Assembly: GCA_023407175.1 (NCBI GenBank)
Contig: JAEYMU010000056.1
Coordinates: 414,482 to 478,481 of the forward strand
DNA from: Bacillota bacterium
Lineage (GTDB): Bacteria > Bacillota_A > Clostridia > Lachnospirales > Lachnospiraceae
Reading direction: 5' to 3'
DNA length: 64,000 nucleotides
In this document: piece by piece, positions 17,891 through 26,876 of the stretch
Layout of the letters: each line of letters opens with the position of its first letter
Position numbering within the stretch: the first letter of the stretch is position 1
The notes under the pieces: model-generated
Told to the model about the DNA's origin: nothing
The model's database searches: none
Seen by the model: the letters and a program-made list of their open reading frames with translations, nothing else
Program-made: the position numbers and the translations under genes

Positions 17891-20254
17891 ATGTCATTTA
17901 ATAAATTAAAGCTTAATCAAAAGCTATATTTCGGTTTTGGTATCGTAATACTTCTTATGGTTATATTGATTGGATATACCTATGTTAACTACAACACACA
18001 GGTGGACGCCGTGGAAATCAACCTGCATACCTATCAGGTAATGAGCGAGGCAGACGGTATTTTAGAAAGTCTGTTGAATATGGAAACCGGTGCAAGGGGC
18101 TTTGCCCTTACAGGCAAAGAGGAATTCTTAGAACCGTACAATAATGGCAAGACGGAATATGAACAGCATTATGAAGAAATAAAGTCCTTAACCACTAAAA
18201 ATTCTTCACAACAGGATAGACTGCTTCAATTGCAGGAGCGGTATGAAACCTGGTATGAGTGGGAATCGAATAAAATCGTGGACGGAAGAAGAAATGTTAA
18301 TAACGGCCAGATGAGCATGGATGCTCTTATTTCATTGGTCCAGACGAATACCGGCAAAAATGAGATGGACAGCATACGGCTTATTGTTAAGGATATTATT
18401 AAGGAAGAACAGAGATTGCTGGATATAAGGGATCATGCTTTAAGAAGCACACAGAGGGCAACCGCATATGCAATTATAATCGGCGGAATATTAGCCGCCT
18501 TACTGGCAGTTCTTATATCCTTATTCACCGCCAGAAGTGTCTCAAAGCCTGTAAAGCTTCTGATAAAGGCTACTAAAGAAATAACGGATAAAAATTATCA
18601 ATCCTCCATCGAACTGAAAACAGATAAGGAATTGGGTGTTCTGATTGAACGTTTTAATGAGATGCAGAATGCAATTCTTCTGCGGGAGGAACAGTTGGAG
18701 AAGAAGAACGAAATCCTCAAGTCCCAGATGGTTGAGGTCAATGAGGCAAACCGGCTGAAAAGCCAATTTTTAGCCAACATGTCACACGAGCTGCGAACGC
18801 CTCTTAACTCAATCATTGGTTTTACTACCCGTGTATTAAAAAAGAGCGGTGACTGTCTGCCGGAAACTCAGAAGGAAAACCTGACTATTGTAAAGGAAGA
18901 GGCCCAGCATCTGCTGGAGCTCATAAACAGCCTTTTGGACTATTCCAAGATTGAAGCAGGAAAAATGGAAGTACATATCGAAGCCTTTAATCTTGTCAAT
19001 GTGGTCAATGAGGTATATCTTATGACAAATACACTGGCCGAGGGCAGAAATATTCAATATACGCAGGAGCTTCCCAGTGATGATACTCTCATAATTATCA
19101 GCGACAGAATAAAAATCAAGCAGATTATGATTAATTTGTTAAGTAATGCTTTCAAATATTCTGATAAGGGCACCATAACACTATCCCTAAAGCGGGAATC
19201 CAATTCCTGTTATATTCGTGTACAGGACCAGGGTATCGGAATATCTCCGGAAAACATAGATAATATTTTTGATGAATTTCGCCAGGTGGATGGCACCTAT
19301 ACTAGAAAGGTGGGCGGTACAGGTCTCGGCCTCTCGATTACAAAAAAGCTCACCCAAATGCTGGGCGGCAAAATAACGGTCACCAGTACCCTTGGTGAGG
19401 GAAGCTGCTTCACAGTAGTTTTACCCGTTGATTATTTTGAAAAAAACACTCCAAAGGAAGCTTCCGTACCGGAAAGCAAACCAACAAAGGCCGGTAAGAG
19501 GGTTGTCTGCATTGACGATGATTTCAATGTGCAAAGGCTCTATTCCCAGTATCTCGGCGAGCATAATTTTGAGATCATAAAGCTAAACGGTCAGGAAAAT
19601 GTTGTTGCCGAGATCATTGAACTGATGCCGGATATAATTATCCTGGATATTCTCCTCCCTCACAGGGATGGCTGGGAGATATTGAGCGACTTAAAGAACA
19701 ATGCAAGGACAAAAAAGATTCCCGTGATTATGGCTTCCGTACTTAGTGAGAAGAATCTGGCCTATCAGATGAAAGCAGATGAATTTCTCATAAAACCCGT
19801 TACACAGGAAGAGCTTATTGATACCATTACACGCACACTTTTTGATAAAACAGCCATTGATGTACTGGTTGCCGATGATGATGAAAACTTTCTTAATCTG
19901 ATGGAGCAGTTCTTAAGGGAAGAAGCCCTTGCATACCGGTTTGCCAGGGATGGTGAAGAAACCCTCCGGCAGATGCAGCACAAAAAACCGGATATCCTTA
20001 TCCTGGATTTAATGATGCCAAAAAAAGATGGATTTTCTGTGCTGGATGAGATAAGAAGTACCCCGGATATAAAGGATACGCCTGTAATTGTTGTAACATC
20101 CAAGGATTTGACCAATAAGGAAAAGGAAGAGCTTCAAAGCAGGTCAAGTATGGTTATTCAAAAGTCGGGAGTTATGATTGAACAGGTTATGGATATTTTA
20201 ATAGTTAAAATCAAGGAGAAATCAAATCATGACAAAAAAAGTTCTGCTGGTTGA
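17891..20254 (+). CDS. CHASE3 hybrid histidine kinase with two receiver domains
   Basis: The 787-residue protein has a membrane segment at about 13-33 and a CHASE3-type extracellular domain (34-185) with METGARGFALTGKEEFLEPY. A second membrane segment spans about 190-213, followed by HAMP (214-265). The HisKA box SQFLANMSHELRTPLNSIIGF has H299. The ATPase region carries NLLSNAFKYSDKG and GTGLGLSI. Two receivers follow (about 535-650 and 655-775), with phosphorylatable aspartates in ILDILLP and ILDLMMP. It probably autophosphorylates in response to an external cue and passes phosphate through its own receivers or to the next gene. That DivK-like receiver gene overlaps it by 26 bases. The layout resembles the PleC side of a PleC-DivK-PleD pathway. 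Signal unknown. Confidence 0.93.
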   Translation: MSFNKLKLNQKLYFGFGIVILLMVILIGYTYVNYNTQVDAVEINLHTYQVMSEADGILESLLNMETGARGFALTGKEEFLEPYNNGKTEYEQHYEEIKSLTTKNSSQQDRLLQLQERYETWYEWESNKIVDGRRNVNNGQMSMDALISLVQTNTGKNEMDSIRLIVKDIIKEEQRLLDIRDHALRSTQRATAYAIIIGGILAALLAVLISLFTARSVSKPVKLLIKATKEITDKNYQSSIELKTDKELGVLIERFNEMQNAILLREEQLEKKNEILKSQMVEVNEANRLKSQFLANMSHELRTPLNSIIGFTTRVLKKSGDCLPETQKENLTIVKEEAQHLLELINSLLDYSKIEAGKMEVHIEAFNLVNVVNEVYLMTNTLAEGRNIQYTQELPSDDTLIIISDRIKIKQIMINLLSNAFKYSDKGTITLSLKRESNSCYIRVQDQGIGISPENIDNIFDEFRQVDGTYTRKVGGTGLGLSITKKLTQMLGGKITVTSTLGEGSCFTVVLPVDYFEKNTPKEASVPESKPTKAGKRVVCIDDDFNVQRLYSQYLGEHNFEIIKLNGQENVVAEIIELMPDIIILDILLPHRDGWEILSDLKNNARTKKIPVIMASVLSEKNLAYQMKADEFLIKPVTQEELIDTITRTLFDKTAIDVLVADDDENFLNLMEQFLREEALAYRFARDGEETLRQMQHKKPDILILDLMMPKKDGFSVLDEIRSTPDIKDTPVIVVTSKDLTNKEKEELQSRSSMVIQKSGVMIEQVMDILIVKIKEKSNHDKKSSAG

Positions 20255-20600
20255 AGATAATCCCAACAATATGCGTCTGATCAGGCAACTTATGGAGGAC
20301 ATCGATGAGGATATCGAATTAATTTGCGCAGACCAGGGAAAGACCGCCATACAGCTTGCAAAGGATATTCCTTTGAAGCTGATATTAATGGATATATCAC
20401 TTCCTGATATGAATGGTATAACAGTTACAGATAAATTGAAGGAATATCCTCATCTGAAGAATATTCCCTTTATCGCTGTTACTGCATATGCAATGACCCA
20501 GGACGAACAAGGCTTCAGAGAAACCTTTGATGACTATATATCCAAGCCGATTGATGATGATATCTTTACAGATAAAATAAAGCAATGGATAAGAGGATAA
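20229..20600 (+). CDS. Single-domain response regulator, DivK/CheY-like
   Basis: The 123-residue protein is a receiver domain only. It has VLLVEDNPNN at the N-terminus, the phospho-acceptor D55 in ILMDISLPDMNG, T in AVTAYAM, and K in YISKPID. The DNPNNMRL stretch and DISLPDMNG are typical of DivK-like relay receivers. It has no output domain, so it acts by protein contact or phosphotransfer. The start lies inside the 3' end of the kinase gene (26-base overlap), with AAGGAG about 9 bases upstream. The diguanylate cyclase follows 6 bases after its stop. Confidence 0.93.
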   Translation: MTKKVLLVEDNPNNMRLIRQLMEDIDEDIELICADQGKTAIQLAKDIPLKLILMDISLPDMNGITVTDKLKEYPHLKNIPFIAVTAYAMTQDEQGFRETFDDYISKPIDDDIFTDKIKQWIRG

Positions 20601-20606
20601 TAATAA

Positions 20607-21500
20607 ATGAGTGAGAAAATTCTAATCGTCGATGATAACAAAAATAATTTAAGGCTGCTTCAGAACATTCTGGAGGATGAGGACTTTGAAGTGTTTGCAA
20701 CCAGCAATAGCCTGGAGGTTGTTGGCATGACCGTAGAGGTAAAGCCCTCCGCAATCCTCCTGGATGTGATGATGCCCGGACTGGATGGCTTTGAGGTCTT
20801 CAGTCTGCTGAAAAAAGAACCTACGGCTAAGGATATACCGGTTATAATGATTACAGCCAGAACAGATGCCCAGGATTTAAAGACGGCTTTCGACCTTGGC
20901 GTCTTTGATTATATCAAAAAGCCCATTGATGAAGTTGAAGTTATTGCACGTGTTAAATCCTCCTTAAGATTTAAAGAACAGCAGGATAAATTAAAGAAAA
21001 TGGCCTTCACGGACGGATTAACCGGCCTGTTTAATCATGCCCTGCTGATTGAACTGTTTGAAAAAGAATATAGGAAGCTGAAATGCAATAAAAGCAATAT
21101 AGCTTTTATGATGCTGGATATCGATTATTTTAAAAAGGTTAACGACACCTACGGTCATCCGGCCGGAGACATGATCCTTAAGCAGATTGCGGAAATTCTT
21201 ATAAATCACACCAGATTCAGTGATATTGTCGGCAGATACGGAGGGGAAGAATTCGGAATATTCCTTCCCGAAACCAATGAACAGGAGGCCTGCCTGATCA
21301 GTGAAAAAATACGTCAGACCGTTGAAAGCAACTATTTTGACATTGGCAGTGAAAAAATAAAAATAACCTTGAGTATCGGTATTTGTTCATCGGAATACGT
21401 CGAAACCGTTAAATATAAGGAAGTAATAAAAAAGGCCGATGAAGCCCTCTATCAAGCGAAAATGAACGGCCGGAACCGGGTGGAGCTCTTCAGAGCGTAA
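20607..21500 (+). CDS. PleD-like response regulator with GGDEF diguanylate cyclase
   Basis: The 297-residue protein has a receiver (1-120, phospho-acceptor D53 in LLDVMMPGLDG) and a GGDEF domain (about 130-295). The active-site loop is GGEEF at 212-216, with DIDYFKKVNDTYGHPAGD for metal and substrate binding. A product-inhibition I-site, RFSD, sits exactly five residues before GGEEF. The enzyme should make cyclic di-GMP from GTP when phosphorylated and be feedback-inhibited. It is the last gene of the three-gene operon, so the cue sensed by the hybrid kinase probably sets local c-di-GMP. No PilZ or EAL protein is in the window. Confidence 0.95.
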   Translation: MSEKILIVDDNKNNLRLLQNILEDEDFEVFATSNSLEVVGMTVEVKPSAILLDVMMPGLDGFEVFSLLKKEPTAKDIPVIMITARTDAQDLKTAFDLGVFDYIKKPIDEVEVIARVKSSLRFKEQQDKLKKMAFTDGLTGLFNHALLIELFEKEYRKLKCNKSNIAFMMLDIDYFKKVNDTYGHPAGDMILKQIAEILINHTRFSDIVGRYGGEEFGIFLPETNEQEACLISEKIRQTVESNYFDIGSEKIKITLSIGICSSEYVETVKYKEVIKKADEALYQAKMNGRNRVELFRA

Positions 21501-21518
21501 TCCGTTGTACGTATTCCT

Positions 21519-22031
21519 TCAGATACTCCACTTCTCCAACGGTGCCTGTTCCAGCTTTAACAGCTGTATTTTTTTATCGATTCCGCCTGCATATCCTGTC
21601 AGACTACCATTAGCACCGACCACACGATGACAGGGAACGATAATGGAAATCGGATTGTGTCCGACAGCTCCCCCCACAGCCCGTGCAGAGGTATGACCTT
21701 CGCTTTCCATATCACTTAGCTGTTGTGCAATACTGCCGTAAGTAACCACGGTTCCATAGGGAATTGTACAAAGTATCTCCCACACTGCCTGACGAAACGT
21801 ACTGCCCCTTGGAGCAAGCGGCACAGAAAAATCCGGTTTCTTTCCAGCAAAATAGACATCCAGCCACTCCTTCGCAAGATCAAAGACGGGAAGCTTCTGT
21901 GTCTCGGCTTGATTCTCCAATGTAGCAGCATAATATTTTTGTCCCTCCAGCCAAAGACCTGTTAATTTTTGCCCGTCGCTTGCCATGGTCAGTTGACCGA
22001 CGGGCGAAGGTATCTTATATATATAATCCAT
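21519..22031 (-). CDS. ogt: Methylated-DNA--protein-cysteine S-methyltransferase
   Basis: The 170-residue protein has the C-terminal MGMT domain: GSTFRQAVWEIL, IPYGTVVTYGSIA, and the active site IIVPCHRVVG with the acceptor cysteine at 134. It transfers the alkyl group from O6-methylguanine to itself in a suicide reaction. The N-terminal half is the small Ogt-type lid domain without Ada zinc cysteines. It converges on the cyclase gene with only 18 bases between the stops. Confidence 0.95.
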   Translation of the reverse strand: MDYIYKIPSPVGQLTMASDGQKLTGLWLEGQKYYAATLENQAETQKLPVFDLAKEWLDVYFAGKKPDFSVPLAPRGSTFRQAVWEILCTIPYGTVVTYGSIAQQLSDMESEGHTSARAVGGAVGHNPISIIVPCHRVVGANGSLTGYAGGIDKKIQLLKLEQAPLEKWSI

Positions 22032-22192
22032 CTTTCATTTCCTTTCCTGGCTTCTACTCCTTGTCTATGTTTGTTTTAAAGCTTTCATGGTCCAAGTTCA
22101 GTATATAATAAATCCCAAAAACTTGCAAGAAACCTTGTACTATAAGAAAAATATTCAACAGAACTTAAAAACAAAGCAATTTCTCGTTTATA

Positions 22193-22226
22193 TAAAAAAA
22201 GCGCTGCTTATTTTTTAGGCAGCGCT
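22193..22226 (-). terminator. Terminator of the coiled-coil ABC exporter operon
   Basis: On the minus strand AGCGCTGCCT and AAGCAGCGC pair around an A-rich loop, followed by TTTTTTTATA. It lies 15 bases past the permease stop. Confidence 0.85.
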
Positions 22227-22240
22227 CTATTACTATTTTA

Positions 22241-25200
22241 CTAATCTACTGATTTTAAAGATTCCAGCATATCAATATTTTTAATTCGCGGCTTCATGCA
22301 CTGGTTGACAATCCAGGTAAACAGCATTGTCAGAATTGCTGCTCCAAGATATCCCAGCAGGGTCAGCTCACGGGTCAGCAATATCATATCCGGTTCTACC
22401 GTTGCTACAACTGCCCGGTATAGGAAAATTCCGCCGAATAGACCAAGCAGGCATCCGATGATTGACAAAATGACAGTTTCACGGAAGATATAGCTGTAGG
22501 TCTCTCTGTCATAAAAGCCCAATACCTTCAAAGTTGCCAGCTCTCTCTGACGCTCGCCTACGTTGATGTTGGTCAGGTTATAGAGAACAATAAAGGCAAG
22601 AAGTCCTGCCGCAATAATCAGAATCCAGATTATATTGTCAACACTGTTAATGGAGGTTTTGATATTTCCCATTAAATCATCCGTAAAGGAAATAACACCG
22701 ATTCCGGTAGCAGCGGATAAGTAGGACTTTATCTCATCGTTGCTGTGGCTGTCATTTGCAATTACAAAGAACTGGTTGTATTCCGGCTCTTCCCCAAATA
22801 CTTCATGATAGGCGCTGCTGCCCAGATACAAATAATTGAAGGCATAATTCATAGTGATGCCGGTGATGGTTACCGTGTGGTATTCATTATCATCCAGATA
22901 TTTTACCGTGATCGTATCACCGATACCCACCTTCAGATTCATAGCCAGCTTTTCTGTTATCACAGCACTGTCTTTGCTGAATGCCAGCTCCTTTTTCGAC
23001 TGGGGATCAGATAAAGTTACCATATCAGAAAAGCCTTCCGTATCCCTGGCAGCTACAATATAAATATTGTAAGTATCTCCATCCTCTTTCTTCAAGCTGG
23101 CCTCCGCAGATTTTCGCAATACCTCTGTAGCTTCTTCAAAATAAGTATCATCTGACAGAAGTGAAACCAGCTCATCGGAAGGCTTATCATCATTAAATCC
23201 TACCGTTACATTATAATGGAATATGCCGCCAAACTGCTTATCAAGTATGGTTCTTACCGCATTCTTTGCACCGAAGGCCGTTACCACCAGAGCCGTACAG
23301 CCAAGAATACCGATTAGTGTCATAATCAGACGCTTCTTATTCAACCCCAGGTTTCTGACCGTTAGCTTCTTGGTAAAGGAAAGCCGGCTCCACACCGGTT
23401 TTACATATTCCAGGAATACCCTCTTTCCGCTTTTCGGAGCCTTCGGACGCATCAGCTGTGCAGGTGATTCTATCAGTGATTTCTTGGCGGCAATGCCGGT
23501 AGAAAGAGTGATGATAAAAACGGTTGCAAAAATCGAAAGAAATGCGATGCCGTAATAAAAATCGGGTACCAGCTCCGGCAGTGCAAAAACGATACCGTAT
23601 GCATTCCAGATAATTGTGGGAAGCAGCCAAAAGCCGGACAGTACCCCCACCACACTCCCAATCAAGCTTGCGGAAGCAGCATATTTTAAATATCTGCCTG
23701 CAATTCTTGTATTGGAATACCCAAGTGCTTTAAAGGTGCCGATTAACGTCCTGTCCTCATCCACCATTCGTGTCATGGTGGTTAAGCAGACAAGCGCCGC
23801 TACGAGGAAGAAGATAACCGGGAATACCGTCGCCAAATCGTGCATACGGTCTGTATCGTCATAATAGGTCGCAAAGGATTCGTTCATATTGCGGTCAAGA
23901 ACATACCATTTCGGCTCTCCCAGCTCGGATAATTTCGTTTCCGCGGCTTCGATTTCCTGCTCGGCATCTGACAGCTTGCTATAGGCTTCCTCTTTTTTAT
24001 CGTCGTATTCCTGTTGCTTTTTTACAAGCTCCTCTTCTCCGTCCTTAATCTTTTCCTGAGCACTTTCCAGCTTTGCCCATGCATCCGCAAGCTTTGCATC
24101 CGCTTCAGATTTCTGCTTATTATATTCCGAAAGTCCGGCTTGATAGGATTTTTTTGCGGAGGTAATCTCATTTTCTGCCTTCTCTAGCTGTACTGCGGCA
24201 TAATCCAATTCCTTCGCCTTCTCAGAATATTCCATTTCCGCGCTATCCAGCTTATTTTTTGCTTCGGCCAGCTCCATCTCTGCTGTTTTTATCTTCTCAC
24301 TGGCAACGTTGTATTCCGACCATTTCTTCGCCAGCTCACTTTTTGCCGATACCAGTTCCTCCAATTGGTCATACTGCTCTCCCAATTCCTCTTTCATGGA
24401 TGGCAGGGCGGCTTCGATTTGCTCCATGGTCATACCGGTTGTACTTTCAGCCGTCTTCACCTTTGCCTCATACTGGGCCTGCGCTTTATCAAGACTCGTC
24501 TTATTTTCAGCAAGGAGGGCCTTTTGACTGGTAAGTGTTCTGGCCTTGCTGTTATACTCGCTCCAGCCGCTGTCAAGCTCTGTCCGCGCTTCCTTTAACT
24601 GTGCTTTAGCTGTACTGAATTCTGTCTGCTTTACAGCAAGCTCCTTCTCTCCCTCGGATATCTGTGCCGCTGCATCCTCAAGCTGGGCCTTTGCGTCCGC
24701 CAGCTTCTGGTCCGCGTCTGCTTTTCGTGTATTATATTCCGAAAGTCCGTCCGCATATTCCTTCTTCGCATCAGCCAGGGCTGCCTCTCCATCCTCAAGC
24801 TGGTTTTTTGCATCCGCCAGTTTATCATCTGCCTCTTTTTGGGCATCGGCGTACTCCTGCTTAGCCTTCGTCAAGTCAGCCTGGAACTGGTCATACCTTA
24901 GGGTTTCCCGTTGGCCGGCAAGTGTTTCAAGCCTGTTAACCGTATCTTCGATGTAGTCAAAATATTTTTCCTCAAAGGCATTTATCTCCTTTGCCCCCTG
25001 AATCGTTACATAAAGCTCGGTATAGCCGTCAACAATAAAATTATCCCGGGGTACATAAAGGACATAATCGAGCATACCGTTTCCCACTGAGGTATTTCCC
25101 TGCATAAATGACAGGTAGTAAGGAGACTCTGCAATTCCTACCACAGTATATTCCATCCTGCCAAGAGTATCGGGAAGTGCATCATTGGAGGCTGCATCCA

Positions 25201-25675
25201 GGGAAACGGTACTGCCCAATGTAATATTCTTAAGACCAATGGACGGACGTATGATAATGGCTTCCTTACTGTTAACCGGCCACCTGCCGTCAACCAGCTT
25301 CAGCCGGTTGATATAATCTGAATTGTCCGCATCTGCCGCATCTGTCAAACCGCTGATGCGAAATACATAATCCTTGTCTCCGACCGTCCCCGAAGCATCA
25401 ACCGCATAGCTGGCCATGATACCGGAAATTCCCTGTGTATTCCTGATTGCCTGAACATCCTCTTCTGTGAAGCCATAGGTGGAAAGCATACGGACATCCA
25501 TTACATTCTGATCATCATAATACTTGTCTCCAACCCGTTTCATATTCGGTGAAACGGCAGCCAGTCCGGCAAATATGCCTGCCCCCAGAAAGGATATCAG
25601 GGCAATGGAGACAAAACGCGTCATGGAGCTCTTTACTACCCTTATGGAACTCTTTTGAAATGCTGTGCCTTTCAT
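22241..25675 (-). CDS. Large FtsX-type ABC transporter permease with extended coiled-coil insert
   Basis: The 1144-residue protein has an N-terminal membrane segment (about 17-42) and a MacB-type periplasm-like domain up to about 245. A long alanine/lysine/glutamate-rich coiled coil follows at about 250-590, full of ADAKxQLEDG-like repeats. Three membrane segments lie around 615-760, then a second FtsX half of one plus three segments (near 800-820 and 1010-1130). Such permeases work with a LolD/MacB-type ATPase to do mechanical work or extrude lipids or peptides. The ATPase gene ends on the base before this start. The coiled coil would lie outside the membrane, where it could reach wall or surface partners (inference). 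Divergent TetR gene upstream. Confidence 0.88.
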   Translation of the reverse strand: MKGTAFQKSSIRVVKSSMTRFVSIALISFLGAGIFAGLAAVSPNMKRVGDKYYDDQNVMDVRMLSTYGFTEEDVQAIRNTQGISGIMASYAVDASGTVGDKDYVFRISGLTDAADADNSDYINRLKLVDGRWPVNSKEAIIIRPSIGLKNITLGSTVSLDAASNDALPDTLGRMEYTVVGIAESPYYLSFMQGNTSVGNGMLDYVLYVPRDNFIVDGYTELYVTIQGAKEINAFEEKYFDYIEDTVNRLETLAGQRETLRYDQFQADLTKAKQEYADAQKEADDKLADAKNQLEDGEAALADAKKEYADGLSEYNTRKADADQKLADAKAQLEDAAAQISEGEKELAVKQTEFSTAKAQLKEARTELDSGWSEYNSKARTLTSQKALLAENKTSLDKAQAQYEAKVKTAESTTGMTMEQIEAALPSMKEELGEQYDQLEELVSAKSELAKKWSEYNVASEKIKTAEMELAEAKNKLDSAEMEYSEKAKELDYAAVQLEKAENEITSAKKSYQAGLSEYNKQKSEADAKLADAWAKLESAQEKIKDGEEELVKKQQEYDDKKEEAYSKLSDAEQEIEAAETKLSELGEPKWYVLDRNMNESFATYYDDTDRMHDLATVFPVIFFLVAALVCLTTMTRMVDEDRTLIGTFKALGYSNTRIAGRYLKYAASASLIGSVVGVLSGFWLLPTIIWNAYGIVFALPELVPDFYYGIAFLSIFATVFIITLSTGIAAKKSLIESPAQLMRPKAPKSGKRVFLEYVKPVWSRLSFTKKLTVRNLGLNKKRLIMTLIGILGCTALVVTAFGAKNAVRTILDKQFGGIFHYNVTVGFNDDKPSDELVSLLSDDTYFEEATEVLRKSAEASLKKEDGDTYNIYIVAARDTEGFSDMVTLSDPQSKKELAFSKDSAVITEKLAMNLKVGIGDTITVKYLDDNEYHTVTITGITMNYAFNYLYLGSSAYHEVFGEEPEYNQFFVIANDSHSNDEIKSYLSAATGIGVISFTDDLMGNIKTSINSVDNIIWILIIAAGLLAFIVLYNLTNINVGERQRELATLKVLGFYDRETYSYIFRETVILSIIGCLLGLFGGIFLYRAVVATVEPDMILLTRELTLLGYLGAAILTMLFTWIVNQCMKPRIKNIDMLESLKSVD

Positions 25676-26377
25676 TTACCATTCAATCCTTTCCGCGGGT
25701 ATGGGATTTGAATTCACCCGCATTTCTGAAACCGTACCGTTGCTGACACGAATGATCCGGTCGCCAATTGCCTCAAATGCCAGGTTATGGGTAATGATTA
25801 CTACAGTTTTCCCATTGTTACGACAGGTATCCTGTAATAATTTCAGAATGTTTTTACCTGTAACATAATCCAGAGCACCGGTGGGCTCGTCACAAAGCAT
25901 CAGCTTTGGATTCTTCGCAAGGGCTCTGGCAATTGCCACCCGCTGCTGCTCACCGCCGGATAGCTGGGAAGGGAAGTTCTGAAGCCGCTCCCCAAGGCCC
26001 ACATCAATCAGACACTGTCTGGCATCCAGCGGGGCCTTACAAATCTGGGAGGCAAGCTCAACATTCTCTACTGTTGTAAGATTTTGCACCAGATTATAAA
26101 ACTGGAATACAAAGCCGATGTCTTCACGACGATATTTGATCAACTGATTACGGTTGAATTTGCTTATTTGAGCTCCGTCCAGAAAGATATCTCCCGAGGT
26201 ACAGTTATCCATTCCACCGAGCATATTTAATACAGTCGTTTTTCCGGCTCCCGAAGGTCCTACCAGGATTACTAGTTCTCCTTCATTTATGGTAAAGTTT
26301 ACACCTTTCACCGCCTCAACCTTTACCTCACCACTCTGATATACTTTACGTACATTTTTAAATTCTACAAATGCCAT
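25676..26377 (-). CDS. ABC transporter ATP-binding protein, LolD/MacB-type
   Basis: The 233-residue protein has Walker [11 protein letters not shown]-loop [13 protein letters not shown], signature [14 protein letters not shown], Walker [14 protein letters not shown] and the H-loop histidine in VVIITHN. The closing DEPTGALD form is typical of the type VII (MacB/LolD/FtsE) class that pairs with FtsX permeases. It is directly followed by the large permease and preceded with a 1-base overlap by a small unknown gene. It powers the permease by ATP hydrolysis at the inner face of the membrane. Confidence 0.95.
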   Translation of the reverse strand: MAFVEFKNVRKVYQSGEVKVEAVKGVNFTINEGELVILVGPSGAGKTTVLNMLGGMDNCTSGDIFLDGAQISKFNRNQLIKYRREDIGFVFQFYNLVQNLTTVENVELASQICKAPLDARQCLIDVGLGERLQNFPSQLSGGEQQRVAIARALAKNPKLMLCDEPTGALDYVTGKNILKLLQDTCRNNGKTVVIITHNLAFEAIGDRIIRVSNGTVSEMRVNSNPIPAERIEW

Positions 26378-26697
26378 TAGCTTTCCTCTCCCTTAGTTGA
26401 TATGGTCTCTATTTTTCCTAAAACGGGCATGGCATACTTTTCCGAGTTTATCATAAGCTCTAATTGTTTTTCATCAATGCTGCCCTCTGCCATAAACTCA
26501 ATCCTGTGCATTGGTGTTATAAATATGCCTGAAAACCGGCAACTCCCATCAGCCAGTATTTCACCCTGAATTTTATTGCTATGACCAAGAATATCTATAT
26601 ATCCTGATAGAATATTCTCTTTCTGATATAGAGTTAATCGACCATACTTTTTCCCCATCAGCGTTTTCATTATAATTTGGTAAGTGCCATTTATCAC
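26377..26697 (-). CDS. Small protein of unknown function, first gene of the ABC exporter operon
   Basis: The product has 106 residues when started at the GTG at 26697, where AGGAGG lies 8 bases upstream. An earlier GTG at 26706 sits inside that ribosome site. I do not recognise the family. It is a soluble, mostly beta protein: alternating strands such as GRLTLYQKENILSGYIDILG and GEILADGSCRFSGIF suggest a small barrel. There is no signal peptide or membrane segment. It overlaps the ATPase start by one base, so it is translationally coupled to the transporter. A regulatory or accessory role for the transporter is a guess. Confidence 0.7.
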   Translation of the reverse strand: MINGTYQIIMKTLMGKKYGRLTLYQKENILSGYIDILGHSNKIQGEILADGSCRFSGIFITPMHRIEFMAEGSIDEKQLELMINSEKYAMPVLGKIETISTKGEES

Positions 26698-26751
26698 TTT
26701 GTTCACCTCCTGACTATGCTCATACTATAATACCCGTCCAAGCTTCTTAAA

Positions 26752-26808
26752 ACGGTCAATTCTCCATGCTTTGTGTAAAATACGGACAAAACATCCTTAA
26801 TTGACGGT
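26752..26808. promoter_or_regulatory. Candidate TetR operator elements between the divergent genes
   Basis: ACGGTCAATT (26752-26761) and AATTGACGGT (26799-26808) form an inverted repeat with a 37-base gap. The same intergenic region holds further GGACA half-sites at 26784-26788 and 26841-26845, and the inverse GTCC at 26736-26739. The 26841 copy lies inside the TetR promoter. The true operator unit is uncertain. Confidence 0.4.
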
Positions 26809-26826
26809 TAAATGATGATTTCTATA

Positions 26827-26855
26827 TTGCCAAATTTACCGGACATTTGTATAAT
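26827..26855 (+). promoter_or_regulatory. Promoter of the TetR-family gene
   Basis: TTGCCA (26827-26832) and TATAAT (26850-26855) are 17 bases apart. Transcription would begin near 26862, so the true start codon is 26877 and not the upstream ATG of the longer frame. Confidence 0.8.
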
Positions 26856-26876
26856 AAACACATTAGGAGGAAACTT

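Noticed and set aside
20582..20606. Frameshift joining the DivK-like receiver to the cyclase
   Set aside because: Both proteins have complete receivers with their own starts and a 6-base gap, so they are separate genes.
24259..24956. Long plus-strand open frames across the exporter gene
   Set aside because: They are reverse-complement shadows of the alanine/lysine/glutamate-rich coiled coil, with serine/alanine-biased translations and no ribosome sites.
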